From NCBI GenBank assembly GCA_013360195.1, contig JABWCQ010000011.1, forward strand, positions 1 to 32,670: 32,670 bases of DNA, in the 5' to 3' direction. The notes beneath the pieces are model-generated. The model searched no databases and was not told where the DNA came from. It saw nothing but the letters and a program-made list of their open reading frames with translations. Both the position numbers and the translations under genes were made by a program. Source of the stretch: a bacterium (GTDB lineage Bacteria; Electryoneota; RPQS01). Numbering within the stretch: position 1 is the first letter of the stretch; each line of letters starts with the position of its first letter. Positions 15,949 to 24,626 of the stretch are shown here, piece after piece.

Positions 15949-16488
15949 ATGAAATTCCTCCGCGTTGCGGCGTCCGTATTCGTGTTGGTCTTGTTGGCCG
16001 GCTTTGCGCTGGCCTTCTCCGTTTATCAGAGTTACTCGGATCTGGCTGAGTTAAATCGAACGGCCAAACTGCGGTTTGCCGAATGGGAAGCGGCGCTTGC
16101 ACCGCGGCGGGCCATGCTCGATGAGTTGACGGAAATGACCTCCGCCTATGACCAGCAGGCTTTTGAGTTTCAAGAGTCCGCCGAAAGAATTCTGGAGGAT
16201 GCTCCGGAAGGCAATGATGTTGCCGCTAGAATTGCGATGCACATGCTGCATAACAGCACGTTCAATCAGTTGCGCGGGCTGGCCGTCAGATATCCTCAGC
16301 TAAGAAGTTCAAGCGCCTTTGTGGAGTGGGAAACCGGCTATCTGAAGAGCGAGATTGCTGAAGTGGCCGCGCGGACCGGTTACAACTCGGCTGTGAGGGA
16401 TTATAACGCGGTGCTTGACTCCTTCACGGGCAAGCTCATCGCACTGCTGTTTACTGTTCCGCCCAAGCCGGTTATTCCCGGAGCCTAG
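15949..16488 (+). CDS. LemA-like membrane protein
   Basis: The 179-residue product has one N-terminal transmembrane segment (about 4-26) followed by a long helical domain. The pattern RTGYNSAVRDYNAVLDSF near residues 141-158 and the Pro-rich end (VPPKPVIPGA) match the LemA family, whose biochemical role is not established. LemA genes often sit beside TPM genes, as here. There is no strong ribosome binding site; the nearest is AGGG 14 bases upstream. The gene ends 26 bases before a likely bidirectional terminator. Family assignment rests on the YN repeat and neighbourhood rather than on high identity. Confidence 0.75.
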   Translation: MKFLRVAASVFVLVLLAGFALAFSVYQSYSDLAELNRTAKLRFAEWEAALAPRRAMLDELTEMTSAYDQQAFEFQESAERILEDAPEGNDVAARIAMHMLHNSTFNQLRGLAVRYPQLRSSSAFVEWETGYLKSEIAEVAARTGYNSAVRDYNAVLDSFTGKLIALLFTVPPKPVIPGA

Positions 16489-16514
16489 CGGACCCCAATA
16501 CCGGCTTGAGCTAG

Positions 16515-16549
16515 AAAAAAACCGCGACTGTGTCAGGCGCGGTTTTTTT
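16515..16549. terminator. Likely bidirectional terminator between lemA and a small minus-strand gene
   Basis: AAAAAAACCGCG (16515-16526) pairs with CGCGGTTTTTTT (16538-16549). The A-run and T-run flank a GC stem, so it can terminate in both directions. It sits between two convergent genes, which supports the small gene at 16600-16806. Confidence 0.85.
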
Positions 16550-16599
16550 GTCTGAATCGAGTTATATTGCCGTACGCAAGTCATGCGCACGGTGCGCGG

Positions 16600-16806
16600 T
16601 CACGGAGCCGGGGGCGGAGGTGACGGTGCCACCTCTTCAGTGCGGGTCGGTGCCTCTAAATCAATGATTTTGGTAGAGATCGTTGAGATCTCGCCATTGC
16701 AGGGGTTTTCGACCATCAGACGATACCAATCGTCATGTTCTGGTGCCGCTTCAGCAAAAACAAGCCAATGCGGGCGACGTTCATCGTATTTCATTAAATT
16801 CCTCAT
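16600..16806 (-). CDS. Small protein of 68 residues, function unknown
   Basis: I do not recognise a family. The sequence starts MRNLMKYDERRPHW and has a central RLMVENPCNGEIS segment, with an acidic and Pro-rich tail (EEVAPSPPPPAP). It has no signal peptide or membrane segment, so it is probably cytosolic. It is supported as a gene by GGAGGG at 16813-16818, six bases before the ATG, and by a bidirectional terminator downstream. It lies convergent to lemA and diverges from dnaG. Its shortness and lack of homologues that I recognise leave doubt. Confidence 0.55.
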   Translation of the reverse strand: MRNLMKYDERRPHWLVFAEAAPEHDDWYRLMVENPCNGEISTISTKIIDLEAPTRTEEVAPSPPPPAP

Positions 16807-16812
16807 TAAGAT

Positions 16813-16818
16813 CCCTCC
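16813..16818 (-). promoter_or_regulatory. Ribosome binding site for the 68-residue gene
   Basis: GGAGGG on the minus strand, six bases before the ATG at 16804-16806. It is the main reason to accept this small gene. Confidence 0.65.
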
Positions 16819-16824
16819 ACCCCT

Positions 16825-16863
16825 TTAACTCCGGGAAGGGCAACAAAGATGCCACGGGGTTAA
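16825..16863. promoter_or_regulatory. Stem-loop in the divergent gap before dnaG
   Basis: TTAACTCCG (16825-16833) and CGGGGTTAA (16855-16863) form a nine-base stem with one G-T-type wobble, and an inner GGC/GCC (16839-16841, 16851-16853) extends it. It ends 16 bases before the dnaG GTG. It may be a leader structure or a shared regulatory site. Confidence 0.3.
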
Positions 16864-16879
16864 GTCAAGTATTTTCAAA

Positions 16880-18652
16880 GTGATTCCGGAAGACAAGCTC
16901 GAAGAGATTCGTTTAGCCAACGATATTGTTGGGGTTGTGAGCGAGTACGTTGCTCTAAAGCGACGGGGCCAGAACCACTTCGGACTGTGCCCGTTTCACG
17001 AGGAAAACACGCCCAGTTTTTCGGTGCATCAGGGCCGTGGGATGTTTCGTTGCTTCGGTTGCGGGCGGGGAGGGAATGTGTTCGGGTTCATCATGGAGAT
17101 TGAACGGGTCTCGTTCATTGAATCAGTTAAGATGCTGGCCGAACGCGCGCATATTGAGTTACCGGCCTACTCCCGGAAGGAGGGCGATGGCCCCACCGAT
17201 AGCGAGCTCATCGTCGAGGCCAATCAAATCGCCCGGGATTACTTTCATACGAATCTGTTGAATCAGAACGGCGAAGGGGCAAAACGGGCGATGAGTTACT
17301 TGTTGTCGCGTGGTTTCACGGATGAGATCATCAGGGCATACATGATTGGATATGCACCGGATGGTTGGGACGGGCTGGCGAATCGCGCGCAGGGCAGCGG
17401 TGTGTCAACGGAAGTCTTTGTGAAAGCAGGCTTGCTGAAGACCGGGCAGCAGCAGGGACGTCCCTATGACGCATTTCGGGACAGGGTGATGTTTCCGATC
17501 CGGAACTTGGCGGGCCGTGTGATTGCTTTTGGCGGACGAAGACTGAGCGAACCGGAGCCCGGCGAACCGGCGGCAAAGTACATTAACTCTCCGGAAACCG
17601 CTGTTTATATCAAGGGCCGTGAATTGTTCGGCCTATGGGAGTCGCGCAATGAGATTCGCAGAGAGGACAGGGTTATTCTTGTCGAGGGTTACACTGATGC
17701 GATATCATTAGCGGCGGCGGGAATTCGTTGCGTTTGTGCCAGTTTGGGGACGGCTCTGACCGAACAACAGGCGAGGCTGCTCTTGCGGTTTGCTTCGAAT
17801 GTCTTTATTCTCTATGATGGCGATGAAGCGGGGCTCAGTGCAGCACGGCGGGCGGCGGACGTCTTGCTGTCATGCGGTGCACAACCGAGAATCATTGAAA
17901 TCCCGGGTGGCGATGATCCTGATTCATTCGTGCGCTCGCATGGGGCAGATGCGGTGTGGGAGCTTCTGGAACAGGCACGGAATATCGTTGAGTTTCACAT
18001 CGACCGCGGCAAGTCAAACAAGGTGCCGATTGCGCAACTGGCGCGCGAGTTGGTGATTAGCGCGAGTCTGATTCCCTCCGTCATTGAGCGCGAAGTTTTT
18101 GTGCAGCAGATAGCGCAGAAGACAGGTTTATCCATGAACGCGTTGCTGTCGGAGCTTTCGCAGTTGAAACGCCCGCAGCCGCAGCGCAGCACAGCGCCGC
18201 GCTTGCCGGCATGGCCACCGAAGGGAGTAGAGTCGCTTCTGACGCGGGCATTGATGAGGACTCCTGAGATTCGCGATGAAGTTTTTCGACATTGGTCGCC
18301 GGATCAAATCCGGGACGAGAGGCTGAAGAAGATTCTGCTGTATCTTCACGAGAGTCATGCAGGTCATCGTTATCCCGACACGACTCATTTGCTGAGTGTT
18401 TTTCCTGAATCCCCCGAGCGGGACTTCATCGCGGCAACCGACGCCGAGGAATCCGATGAAGACAAGCGTGCCGACATAGACCGCAAGACCGCGATTGACT
18501 GCCTGCGGGCAATACAGGTTGAAGACGTGCGCAGCGAAATCGAAGCTATCAAGTTGCAAATTCGTAAAGAGCCGGACAACATGGAGCTGTCACGCAAGTT
18601 AATGGAACTCATTGCAAAGGAGAAGGCTCTGCGAAGTCAAGCTTCCGAATGA
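16880..18652 (+). CDS. dnaG: DNA primase DnaG
   Basis: The 590-residue primase synthesises RNA primers for replication. The N-terminal zinc-binding domain shows LCPFHEENTPSFSV and FRCFGCG, with C37, H40, C58 and C61 as the metal ligands. A primase core follows. The TOPRIM domain lies at about 263-345, with VEGYTDAISL and the metal-binding ILYDGDEAG near 310-318. The C-terminal helicase-interaction region is helical. The start is GTG at 16880, giving MIPEDKLEEIR, a typical family N-terminus; no Shine-Dalgarno sequence is visible. It is followed after ten bases by hslV. In many bacteria dnaG is next to rpoD; that arrangement is absent here. Confidence 0.96.
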   Translation: MIPEDKLEEIRLANDIVGVVSEYVALKRRGQNHFGLCPFHEENTPSFSVHQGRGMFRCFGCGRGGNVFGFIMEIERVSFIESVKMLAERAHIELPAYSRKEGDGPTDSELIVEANQIARDYFHTNLLNQNGEGAKRAMSYLLSRGFTDEIIRAYMIGYAPDGWDGLANRAQGSGVSTEVFVKAGLLKTGQQQGRPYDAFRDRVMFPIRNLAGRVIAFGGRRLSEPEPGEPAAKYINSPETAVYIKGRELFGLWESRNEIRREDRVILVEGYTDAISLAAAGIRCVCASLGTALTEQQARLLLRFASNVFILYDGDEAGLSAARRAADVLLSCGAQPRIIEIPGGDDPDSFVRSHGADAVWELLEQARNIVEFHIDRGKSNKVPIAQLARELVISASLIPSVIEREVFVQQIAQKTGLSMNALLSELSQLKRPQPQRSTAPRLPAWPPKGVESLLTRALMRTPEIRDEVFRHWSPDQIRDERLKKILLYLHESHAGHRYPDTTHLLSVFPESPERDFIAATDAEESDEDKRADIDRKTAIDCLRAIQVEDVRSEIEAIKLQIRKEPDNMELSRKLMELIAKEKALRSQASE

Positions 18653-18662
18653 AACAAGAACT

Positions 18663-19208
18663 ATGAGCAATTACCACGGTACAACAATTCTCGCGGTTCG
18701 CCGCAACGGGATGTGCGCCATCGGCGGCGACGGACAACTCACTCTCGACGATACGATTATCAAGAGCAAAGGCAAGAAGGTGCGCAAGATTTTCGAAGAG
18801 CAGGTTCTAGTGGGCTACGCAGGGGCCGCCGCCGACGCATTGGCTCTATTGGATATCTTTGAAGGCAAGTTGAAGCAGCACAACGGCAACTTGACGATGA
18901 GCGCGCTGGATATGGCGAAAGAATGGCGCATGGACCGAAATCTGCGGCGGTTGGAAGCGGACATGGTGGTGATGGATAAGCAGAAAATGTATCTGATTTC
19001 AGGGTTGGGCGAAGTGATCGAACCGGATGACAATATCATCGCACTCGGTTCAGGCGGCTCGTATGCAATGTCCGCCGGCCGCGCACTCTATCAGCACACA
19101 GAAATGACCGCCCCGGAAATCGTCAGAGCAGCGCTTGCGATTGCGGCGGAGATTTGTATCTTTACAAACTCCAATTTGACGGTTGAGGAACTGACGGACA
19201 AGGCCTGA
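18663..19208 (+). CDS. hslV: ATP-dependent protease subunit HslV (ClpQ)
   Basis: The 181-residue product is the proteolytic subunit of the HslUV complex, a proteasome-like threonine protease. It starts MSNYHGTTILAVRRNG. Removal of the first six residues would expose T7 as the catalytic N-terminal threonine. GGDGQLTL, GYAGAAADALALL and RDLEADMVV-like segments (RRLEADMVVMDK) match the family, as does the terminal EICIFTNSNLTVEEL. The length is typical. The start at 18663 is preferred to an upstream in-frame Met at 18612 inside dnaG because it places the catalytic Thr correctly. There is no ribosome binding site. hslU follows after 74 bases. Confidence 0.95.
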   Translation: MSNYHGTTILAVRRNGMCAIGGDGQLTLDDTIIKSKGKKVRKIFEEQVLVGYAGAAADALALLDIFEGKLKQHNGNLTMSALDMAKEWRMDRNLRRLEADMVVMDKQKMYLISGLGEVIEPDDNIIALGSGGSYAMSAGRALYQHTEMTAPEIVRAALAIAAEICIFTNSNLTVEELTDKA

Positions 19209-19255
19209 CATTCCACGAACCGATTCACAGCCCTAACGATTGATCTCCTTTTTTC

Positions 19256-19271
19256 CCCGGGGATGCCGGGG
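19256..19271. promoter_or_regulatory. GC-rich hairpin just before hslU
   Basis: CCCCGG (19256-19261) and CCGGGG (19266-19271) form a six-base stem with a four-base loop, 11 bases before the hslU ATG. The T-run lies before it on the plus strand, so it is not a terminator for hslV. It might influence hslU translation. Confidence 0.3.
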
Positions 19272-19282
19272 TTAAGCACGAC

Positions 19283-20662
19283 ATGACAGCATTAAATACA
19301 CAACTGCAGGTCCCTCAGCTTTCGCCACGGGAAATCGTGAGGGAGCTGGACTACTACATCATCGGGCAAGACGCCGCAAAGAAGGCGGTAGCAATTGCCT
19401 TGCGCAACCGCTGGAGACGGCAGCAGGTCGAAGGCGAACTGCGCGATGAAATTTATCCGAACAACATCATTCTGATCGGTCCGACAGGTGTTGGCAAAAC
19501 GGAGCTGGCGCGGCGACTCGCGAATCTGGCGGGAGCGCCGTTTATCAAGGTGGAAGCTTCAAAATACACAGAAGTCGGATACGTCGGTCGAGATGTTGAG
19601 TCGATGGTCCGTGACTTAACCGACCTTGCGGTGGCGAAGGTGCGCTCGGAAAATATGGAAGTCGCACATGCCAAGCTCGATGCGCTGATTGAAGAGCGCC
19701 TGCTTGATTTGCTTCAGCCGCCGGCGTTTGAAGAAGGCGAAGAAATTGGCGATGAAGTTAAGGCCGAACGACAGGACGCATGGAAGAAGAGACGGTTGGA
19801 GCTGCGGGACGAGCTGCGAGCGGGGAAGCTTGACGACGAAGTAGTAGAAGTTGAAGTGAACGAGTCCTCGATGCCGCTGATGCAGATTTTCTCGGCTCAA
19901 GGAATCGAAGAGATGGGCTTCAATCTGCCGGAGGCAATGGGGGAAGGCGCGACGCGGCGCAAAATGGTTCAGGCATCGCTGCCGGAAGCGCGCGAGCTGC
20001 TGTTCGAAGATGAGTTTGACCGTGAAATTGACATGGACAGAGTGGTGCGCGAAGCAATCCGCAGAACCGAAGCGCTCGGCATCGTATTCTTTGACGAGAT
20101 TGACAAGATTGTTTCGACATCGGACGGCGAAGGCGGTCCGGATGTATCGCGATCCGGTGTGCAGCGGGATATACTTCCCGTCGTGGAAGGGACTACTGTC
20201 ACAACCAAATACGGGCCGGTGAAGACGGATCATATTCTGTTTATCGCCGCGGGAGCATTTTCCAATGCGAAGCCCTCGGATTTGATTCCGGAACTGCAGG
20301 GGAGATTCCCGATACGAGTGGAGATGGATAGGCTTGGCGAGGAGGAGTTTTACAGAATTTTGACCGAGCCCAGGAACGCACTCATTAAGCAGTATCAGGC
20401 ACTGTTAGCCACGGAAGGTGTGAAACTCGAGTTTACGCGGGATGCACTACGCGAACTGGCACGAACGGCGAAGGATGTAAATGAGCGCACGGAAGACATT
20501 GGAGCGCGGCGGCTGCACACGATTCTGACGACACTTTTGGAAGACATCTTGTTCGATGCAGCCGAGATGACCAAGAAGGACGTGAAAATTTCGAAAGGTT
20601 TTGTCGAGTCCCGATTGAAAAATATCGTCGAAGATGAAGACCTGTCGAGATTCATACTTTGA
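19283..20662 (+). CDS. hslU: ATPase subunit HslU (ClpY)
   Basis: The 459-residue AAA+ unfoldase feeds substrates to HslV. The Walker A motif is GPTGVGKT (66-73), the pore loop GYVG is at 99-102, and the Walker B motif is in FFDEIDKI near 270. An insertion (I) domain lies between them, with the acidic [11 protein letters not shown] segment. The sensor/arginine region ends with [11 protein letters not shown]. The C-terminus, [10 protein letters not shown], is the type that docks into HslV. Length and order match the family. The start at ATG 19283 has no Shine-Dalgarno sequence. It forms an operon with hslV and probably dnaG. Confidence 0.96.
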   Translation: MTALNTQLQVPQLSPREIVRELDYYIIGQDAAKKAVAIALRNRWRRQQVEGELRDEIYPNNIILIGPTGVGKTELARRLANLAGAPFIKVEASKYTEVGYVGRDVESMVRDLTDLAVAKVRSENMEVAHAKLDALIEERLLDLLQPPAFEEGEEIGDEVKAERQDAWKKRRLELRDELRAGKLDDEVVEVEVNESSMPLMQIFSAQGIEEMGFNLPEAMGEGATRRKMVQASLPEARELLFEDEFDREIDMDRVVREAIRRTEALGIVFFDEIDKIVSTSDGEGGPDVSRSGVQRDILPVVEGTTVTTKYGPVKTDHILFIAAGAFSNAKPSDLIPELQGRFPIRVEMDRLGEEEFYRILTEPRNALIKQYQALLATEGVKLEFTRDALRELARTAKDVNERTEDIGARRLHTILTTLLEDILFDAAEMTKKDVKISKGFVESRLKNIVEDEDLSRFIL

Positions 20663-20786
20663 TTGGATTTTGAGTGGACGCATGTTTTTGTTGCCCTATG
20701 TCTCCTTAAGACAGTGGGAAAAATCCGAAAGAGGCACGGTTATCGCCATTACTGAAAGAAGCAGAGTGAAAGCGCTTGATTCGGAA

Positions 20787-20828
20787 CAACTTACGAGTTG
20801 TGACCGCGCGCAAGCTTTGCGTAAGTTG
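20787..20828. promoter_or_regulatory. Inverted repeat upstream of the C25-like gene
   Basis: CAACTTACG (20787-20795) and CGTAAGTTG (20820-20828) are perfect nine-base inverted repeats with a 24-base loop, ending 46 bases before the ATG at 20875. No T-run follows. It could be a leader stem-loop or an operator. Confidence 0.4.
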
Positions 20829-20874
20829 CACGAATTGCATATTCTCGGGAATTCTAAAATAGAGGTGAGGTCCA

Positions 20875-23800
20875 ATGATTAGAACACGCCAGGCACGGAC
20901 TTGGGTAATAGTGCTAACTCTGATTTGCGTCGCGTCCGCGTTCGCGAGTTCTGAGAACTCTGTTGCGATTGCACAAAAAACTGTGTTGAATGCGACTCTT
21001 TCGCGTACTGCGATGAGCGTCGAGTTCGACGATGCGCTTGTGTCGTCCCAAGCGGCAACTGCGCGTTATGCGTTCGAAGTGGATCAGGCCGGTGCGTTGC
21101 TGGCGATTCAAGGCGTGGGTACACCGGTGGCACGAGTGCTGAACGTTGAGCTTGGTGACGCCGTTGCATCCGCTCTGGATGCAAGCGCATTGCCGAGTTC
21201 AATCGACGACCTTGTTCGCGTGAATGAGCCGGTTATCTGCCGCGGCGTTCGACTTGCAGGAGTCGGAGTTTCCCCTGTCATTGCCACGGAAGACGGGCTG
21301 CGCGCGGTGCGCCGGGTCGAGTTTGAAGTGGTAACAGAGGGAGTCGGCGGAGCCAATCAAGTGCTGCTGAACCGTGCGTTGCCGGAAGCGTATGCTTCAG
21401 TTCTAAGGCGAACGGTAGACAATCTGGACGATCTTAATCCGAATATTGCGTTGGGAGAGCCGGCGCGGTACCTTGTTATCGGCTCAACCAGATTGCTGAA
21501 CAGTGATTTGGCGAACAACGCGCAGTACAACGCCTGGCTGGATCTCAAGCGCCGCCGCGGTTACGATATGCAGATCGTCACGCTGTCGCAGATCGCGCAG
21601 GCGCACGGCGATTCATCGGCCGGAAGTATCAAGAACTTTATCGCCGCGACGTACAACGATCAGTCGTTGCCGCCGCTGGTTTACGGTTTGATATTGGGCG
21701 ACGTGACGGGCGCATTTGCCGTGAGCACACACCCGATGCAGAATCCGGAAGTACCGACAGAGTCGTCGGTGGGTGACAATTTCATGTTCGCGGTGGACGG
21801 AACGGACTATATCAGCGACATATTTCACGGCCGAGTATCAGCGCAATCGGTTGCCGAGTACGCACAGTATTTCCGGAAAGTTTACTTATACGAAGCTCAA
21901 CCGTTCACGGACAACATGAACTGGTACAGGAGCATGACCTGTGTGGCCGGAAATTTCGCGGACAACGGGACATATCCGGTGACGCCGGTGTGGAATATGC
22001 GCTGGGCAAGAGAATATGTGATGGAAGACGGCTGCATTACGGATGCCGACACCTTCTTCTTCCATGATCAGACGGAAGATCCGAGTGAGTGGACAGAAGA
22101 AATTATGAACGATATCAATCAGGGTGTGTGCGCCGTCTGGTATCGCGGTTGGGGCAGCTCGCAATGCTGGCAATATCCCGTTCTTTGCAACACGGATGTT
22201 GAATCCGGAGTGAATGTCGGGCAGAAGTTTCCATCAGTTTGGGGCATTGTATGCGGCAGCGGCAACTTTGCCTTCGGAAGCGGACCGTGTTTCGGCGAAA
22301 GGTGGACTACCGGTCTGGGCACTCCCACAGCTCCGAACGGTGCAATCACCTACGTCGGAGCCTCGGACTTGCATACGAACACGAAGCATAACAACGCGAT
22401 GCTTGCGGCAATGGCACAAGGCATGATAATCGACGGCAACCGCAGCACCGGAGCACTCGTGCTGGCCGGCAAGCTGGAAGTTTATCGTCAATATCCGCTG
22501 GAACGCGCCGACAATGAACAGGTTCACTTCTACGGTTTTCATGTGTTCAACGTGCTTGGCGATCCGGAGACTCCGATCTACTTTTGTGAGCCGCACGACT
22601 TCAATGTCAATGTTCCGTCCACAATTACCCGCAGCACCCGCTGGGTGAATGTCACTGTGACGGATGACGATACGGGACAGCCTGTTGAGGGCGCGGTGGT
22701 CGGCGTACGTCGCGGCACGGGTGAAACATCGTGGACGGCAATGACCAATTCGGCCGGACAGGCGGCGGTGCCAGTCAATTTCGCCGGACTGGATTTGGCG
22801 CAGTTGACGGTGTGGAAGCACACGTACTTCATGCATTGGCAGGATTTGAGCGTGGCGACAGCGGAACGTGATCCTTGGATTGGCAATGTTAACATCCTCG
22901 ACGGCGATAATCTGGCGAGCCCGGGCGAGTCCGTGCAGATGACATTCGATATTTCGAATGTTGGAACGCAAAGCGCGACGTGGACAATCACGGCCACGTC
23001 ACTCGATACATTGACGACGGTGACGAATGGAAATGCGAGCACGCCGGAGATTGTTCCCAATGGTATGGGAGTTTCGACGCCGATTACCGTTCAAGTCGCA
23101 TCCGACGTCGCGAATGGTGCGGTGGCGGCTCTGGCCTTGACGTTCAACGACGGCACGAATTCCATTACCCGCGACGTGCGATTCAGCGTGTCCGCGCCGG
23201 ACCCGCTGATTCTCAATTTAGATATTCAGGACGCAGATGGCATACTTTCGCCCGGAGAAACGGCAAATATCGGGATTACCATTCGCAACACCGGTTCAAT
23301 CGGTGCGAATGAAATCACCGCGACTGTTCATAGTTGGGACAATGCGATTTCCTTCCCGGACAATAGCCTGAATTGGACGAATGTGAACGTAGGTGCCGAG
23401 GTTTCGAGCGCAACGACATTTTCCGCGTCTTTACCGAACAATGTCACTCCGGGGCGGCAAATCGCCTTACGGGTTGTCTTTGCACTTAACGGTCAGCCGT
23501 TCACATGGAAGCAAGTATTCCTGACGGCAGGAGTCGTGACTCCGAGCGTGCCAACCGGACCGGATGATTACGGCTATTACGCCTATGAAGACATTGACGT
23601 GGGTTATGCTGCAACGCCGACCTATTCCTGGACAGAGCTTGATCCTGAGTTCGGCGGAAGCGGTGGCACACCGCATCTTGTGCGCGATGATACGCACGTC
23701 GGAATTCTCTTGCCCCAGCCTTTCACGTATTACGGCGAGAGCTATGACTCTCTTTACATCTGCTCGAACGGCTGGGTTTCGTTCGGATTGGCCACACTGC

Positions 23801-24552
23801 CGGAATTCCGGAACTGGGAGATTCCCTCTCCCATCGGGCCGCCGTCGATGGTGTGTGTGTTCTTTGACGACTTGATCGCGAACGGCGACTCGATTCATCC
23901 GAACGACAACATGCAGCACGAGGTATTCACAAATTGGAACGGCAGCAATCGCTTCATCATCGAGTGGCGCGCATTGAACCGCGCCGGCCTTGTGAGCGGT
24001 GTCCCCAATCGTGATTTCTGCACATTCCAGTGTGTGCTCGAATATAACGCGTCGGGTGACGGCTCGCTTTTGTTCCTGTACAATCAGATTGCCAACACCG
24101 ATGCAACGAACAACTACGCTTCCGTCGGCATTCAGGATGAGCGGCATTTGCGCGGGTTGGGATTGACCTTTGCGAATACGTACATTCCGTCCGTCGCGCC
24201 GCTTGCCGCAGGCCGGGCAATCAGGTTCACGACGACCCCGCCGGATGCATATCTTGACGCGGATGATCCGCGTGATGATGTCGTTCCGACACAATTTGCG
24301 ATGCACGCCGCCTATCCGAATCCGTTTAACCCGGCAACGGAGCTGCGCTTCGACCTGGCACAGAATGCCATGACGACCCTGAAGGTTTATGACACATTGG
24401 GACGGGAAGTCGCGACGCTTGTTGACGGGAATATGACCGCAGGCGCACATTCGGTGCGTTTTGATGCCGCAGGATTGGCATCCGGTCTGTATTTCGCACG
24501 GCTGGTGTCGGGAGCGAATACAGCGGTTCAGAAGATCGTGCTGATGAAGTAA
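20875..24552 (+). CDS. Gingipain-like (C25) multidomain T9SS cargo with Trp at the catalytic His site
   Basis: The product has 1225 residues and a signal peptide (about 1-25). A prodomain-like region leads into a C25 caspase-like domain (about 198-570) with RYLVIGS, LILGDVTG and HVFNVLGDPETP. By alignment to gingipain RgpB, the catalytic Cys is C460 (VCGSGNF) and the His in the usual GHG is W426 (YRGWGS). The Ig-like region is about 575-660, CARDB-like segments about 660-880, and a nidogen-like region begins near 896 (DDYGYYAYEDIDVGY). The tail from AAYPNPFNPATE (about 1145) to IVLMK is a T9SS domain. Without the His, ordinary protease activity is doubtful. GAGGTGA at 20862-20868 is a good ribosome binding site. 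Confidence 0.85.
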   Translation: MIRTRQARTWVIVLTLICVASAFASSENSVAIAQKTVLNATLSRTAMSVEFDDALVSSQAATARYAFEVDQAGALLAIQGVGTPVARVLNVELGDAVASALDASALPSSIDDLVRVNEPVICRGVRLAGVGVSPVIATEDGLRAVRRVEFEVVTEGVGGANQVLLNRALPEAYASVLRRTVDNLDDLNPNIALGEPARYLVIGSTRLLNSDLANNAQYNAWLDLKRRRGYDMQIVTLSQIAQAHGDSSAGSIKNFIAATYNDQSLPPLVYGLILGDVTGAFAVSTHPMQNPEVPTESSVGDNFMFAVDGTDYISDIFHGRVSAQSVAEYAQYFRKVYLYEAQPFTDNMNWYRSMTCVAGNFADNGTYPVTPVWNMRWAREYVMEDGCITDADTFFFHDQTEDPSEWTEEIMNDINQGVCAVWYRGWGSSQCWQYPVLCNTDVESGVNVGQKFPSVWGIVCGSGNFAFGSGPCFGERWTTGLGTPTAPNGAITYVGASDLHTNTKHNNAMLAAMAQGMIIDGNRSTGALVLAGKLEVYRQYPLERADNEQVHFYGFHVFNVLGDPETPIYFCEPHDFNVNVPSTITRSTRWVNVTVTDDDTGQPVEGAVVGVRRGTGETSWTAMTNSAGQAAVPVNFAGLDLAQLTVWKHTYFMHWQDLSVATAERDPWIGNVNILDGDNLASPGESVQMTFDISNVGTQSATWTITATSLDTLTTVTNGNASTPEIVPNGMGVSTPITVQVASDVANGAVAALALTFNDGTNSITRDVRFSVSAPDPLILNLDIQDADGILSPGETANIGITIRNTGSIGANEITATVHSWDNAISFPDNSLNWTNVNVGAEVSSATTFSASLPNNVTPGRQIALRVVFALNGQPFTWKQVFLTAGVVTPSVPTGPDDYGYYAYEDIDVGYAATPTYSWTELDPEFGGSGGTPHLVRDDTHVGILLPQPFTYYGESYDSLYICSNGWVSFGLATLPEFRNWEIPSPIGPPSMVCVFFDDLIANGDSIHPNDNMQHEVFTNWNGSNRFIIEWRALNRAGLVSGVPNRDFCTFQCVLEYNASGDGSLLFLYNQIANTDATNNYASVGIQDERHLRGLGLTFANTYIPSVAPLAAGRAIRFTTTPPDAYLDADDPRDDVVPTQFAMHAAYPNPFNPATELRFDLAQNAMTTLKVYDTLGREVATLVDGNMTAGAHSVRFDAAGLASGLYFARLVSGANTAVQKIVLMK

Positions 24553-24575
24553 CGGCTCGAGTTGATTGAAACGGC

Positions 24576-24611
24576 GCAGGCCACCCGATGACGGGTGGCC
24601 TGCTTTATTTT
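24576..24611 (+). terminator. Terminator after the C25-like gene
   Basis: GCAGGCCACCCG (24576-24587) pairs with CGGGTGGCCTGC (24592-24603) around ATGA, followed by TTTATTTT (24604-24611). It also separates the convergent T9SS cargo gene on the minus strand. Confidence 0.93.
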
Positions 24612-24626
24612 GCGGTCGAGGAAAGG

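Noticed and set aside
20634-20882. Possible small gene between hslU and the C25-like gene
   Set aside because: The frame overlaps both neighbours, has no clear ribosome binding site at its likely Met (20682), and contains a perfect inverted repeat better explained as RNA or operator.
23467-24450. Long open frame on the minus strand inside the C25-like gene
   Set aside because: It is antisense to a gene with a clear signal peptide, domain order and T9SS tail, and its translation shows no family motifs and is Arg/Val-rich as shadow frames are.
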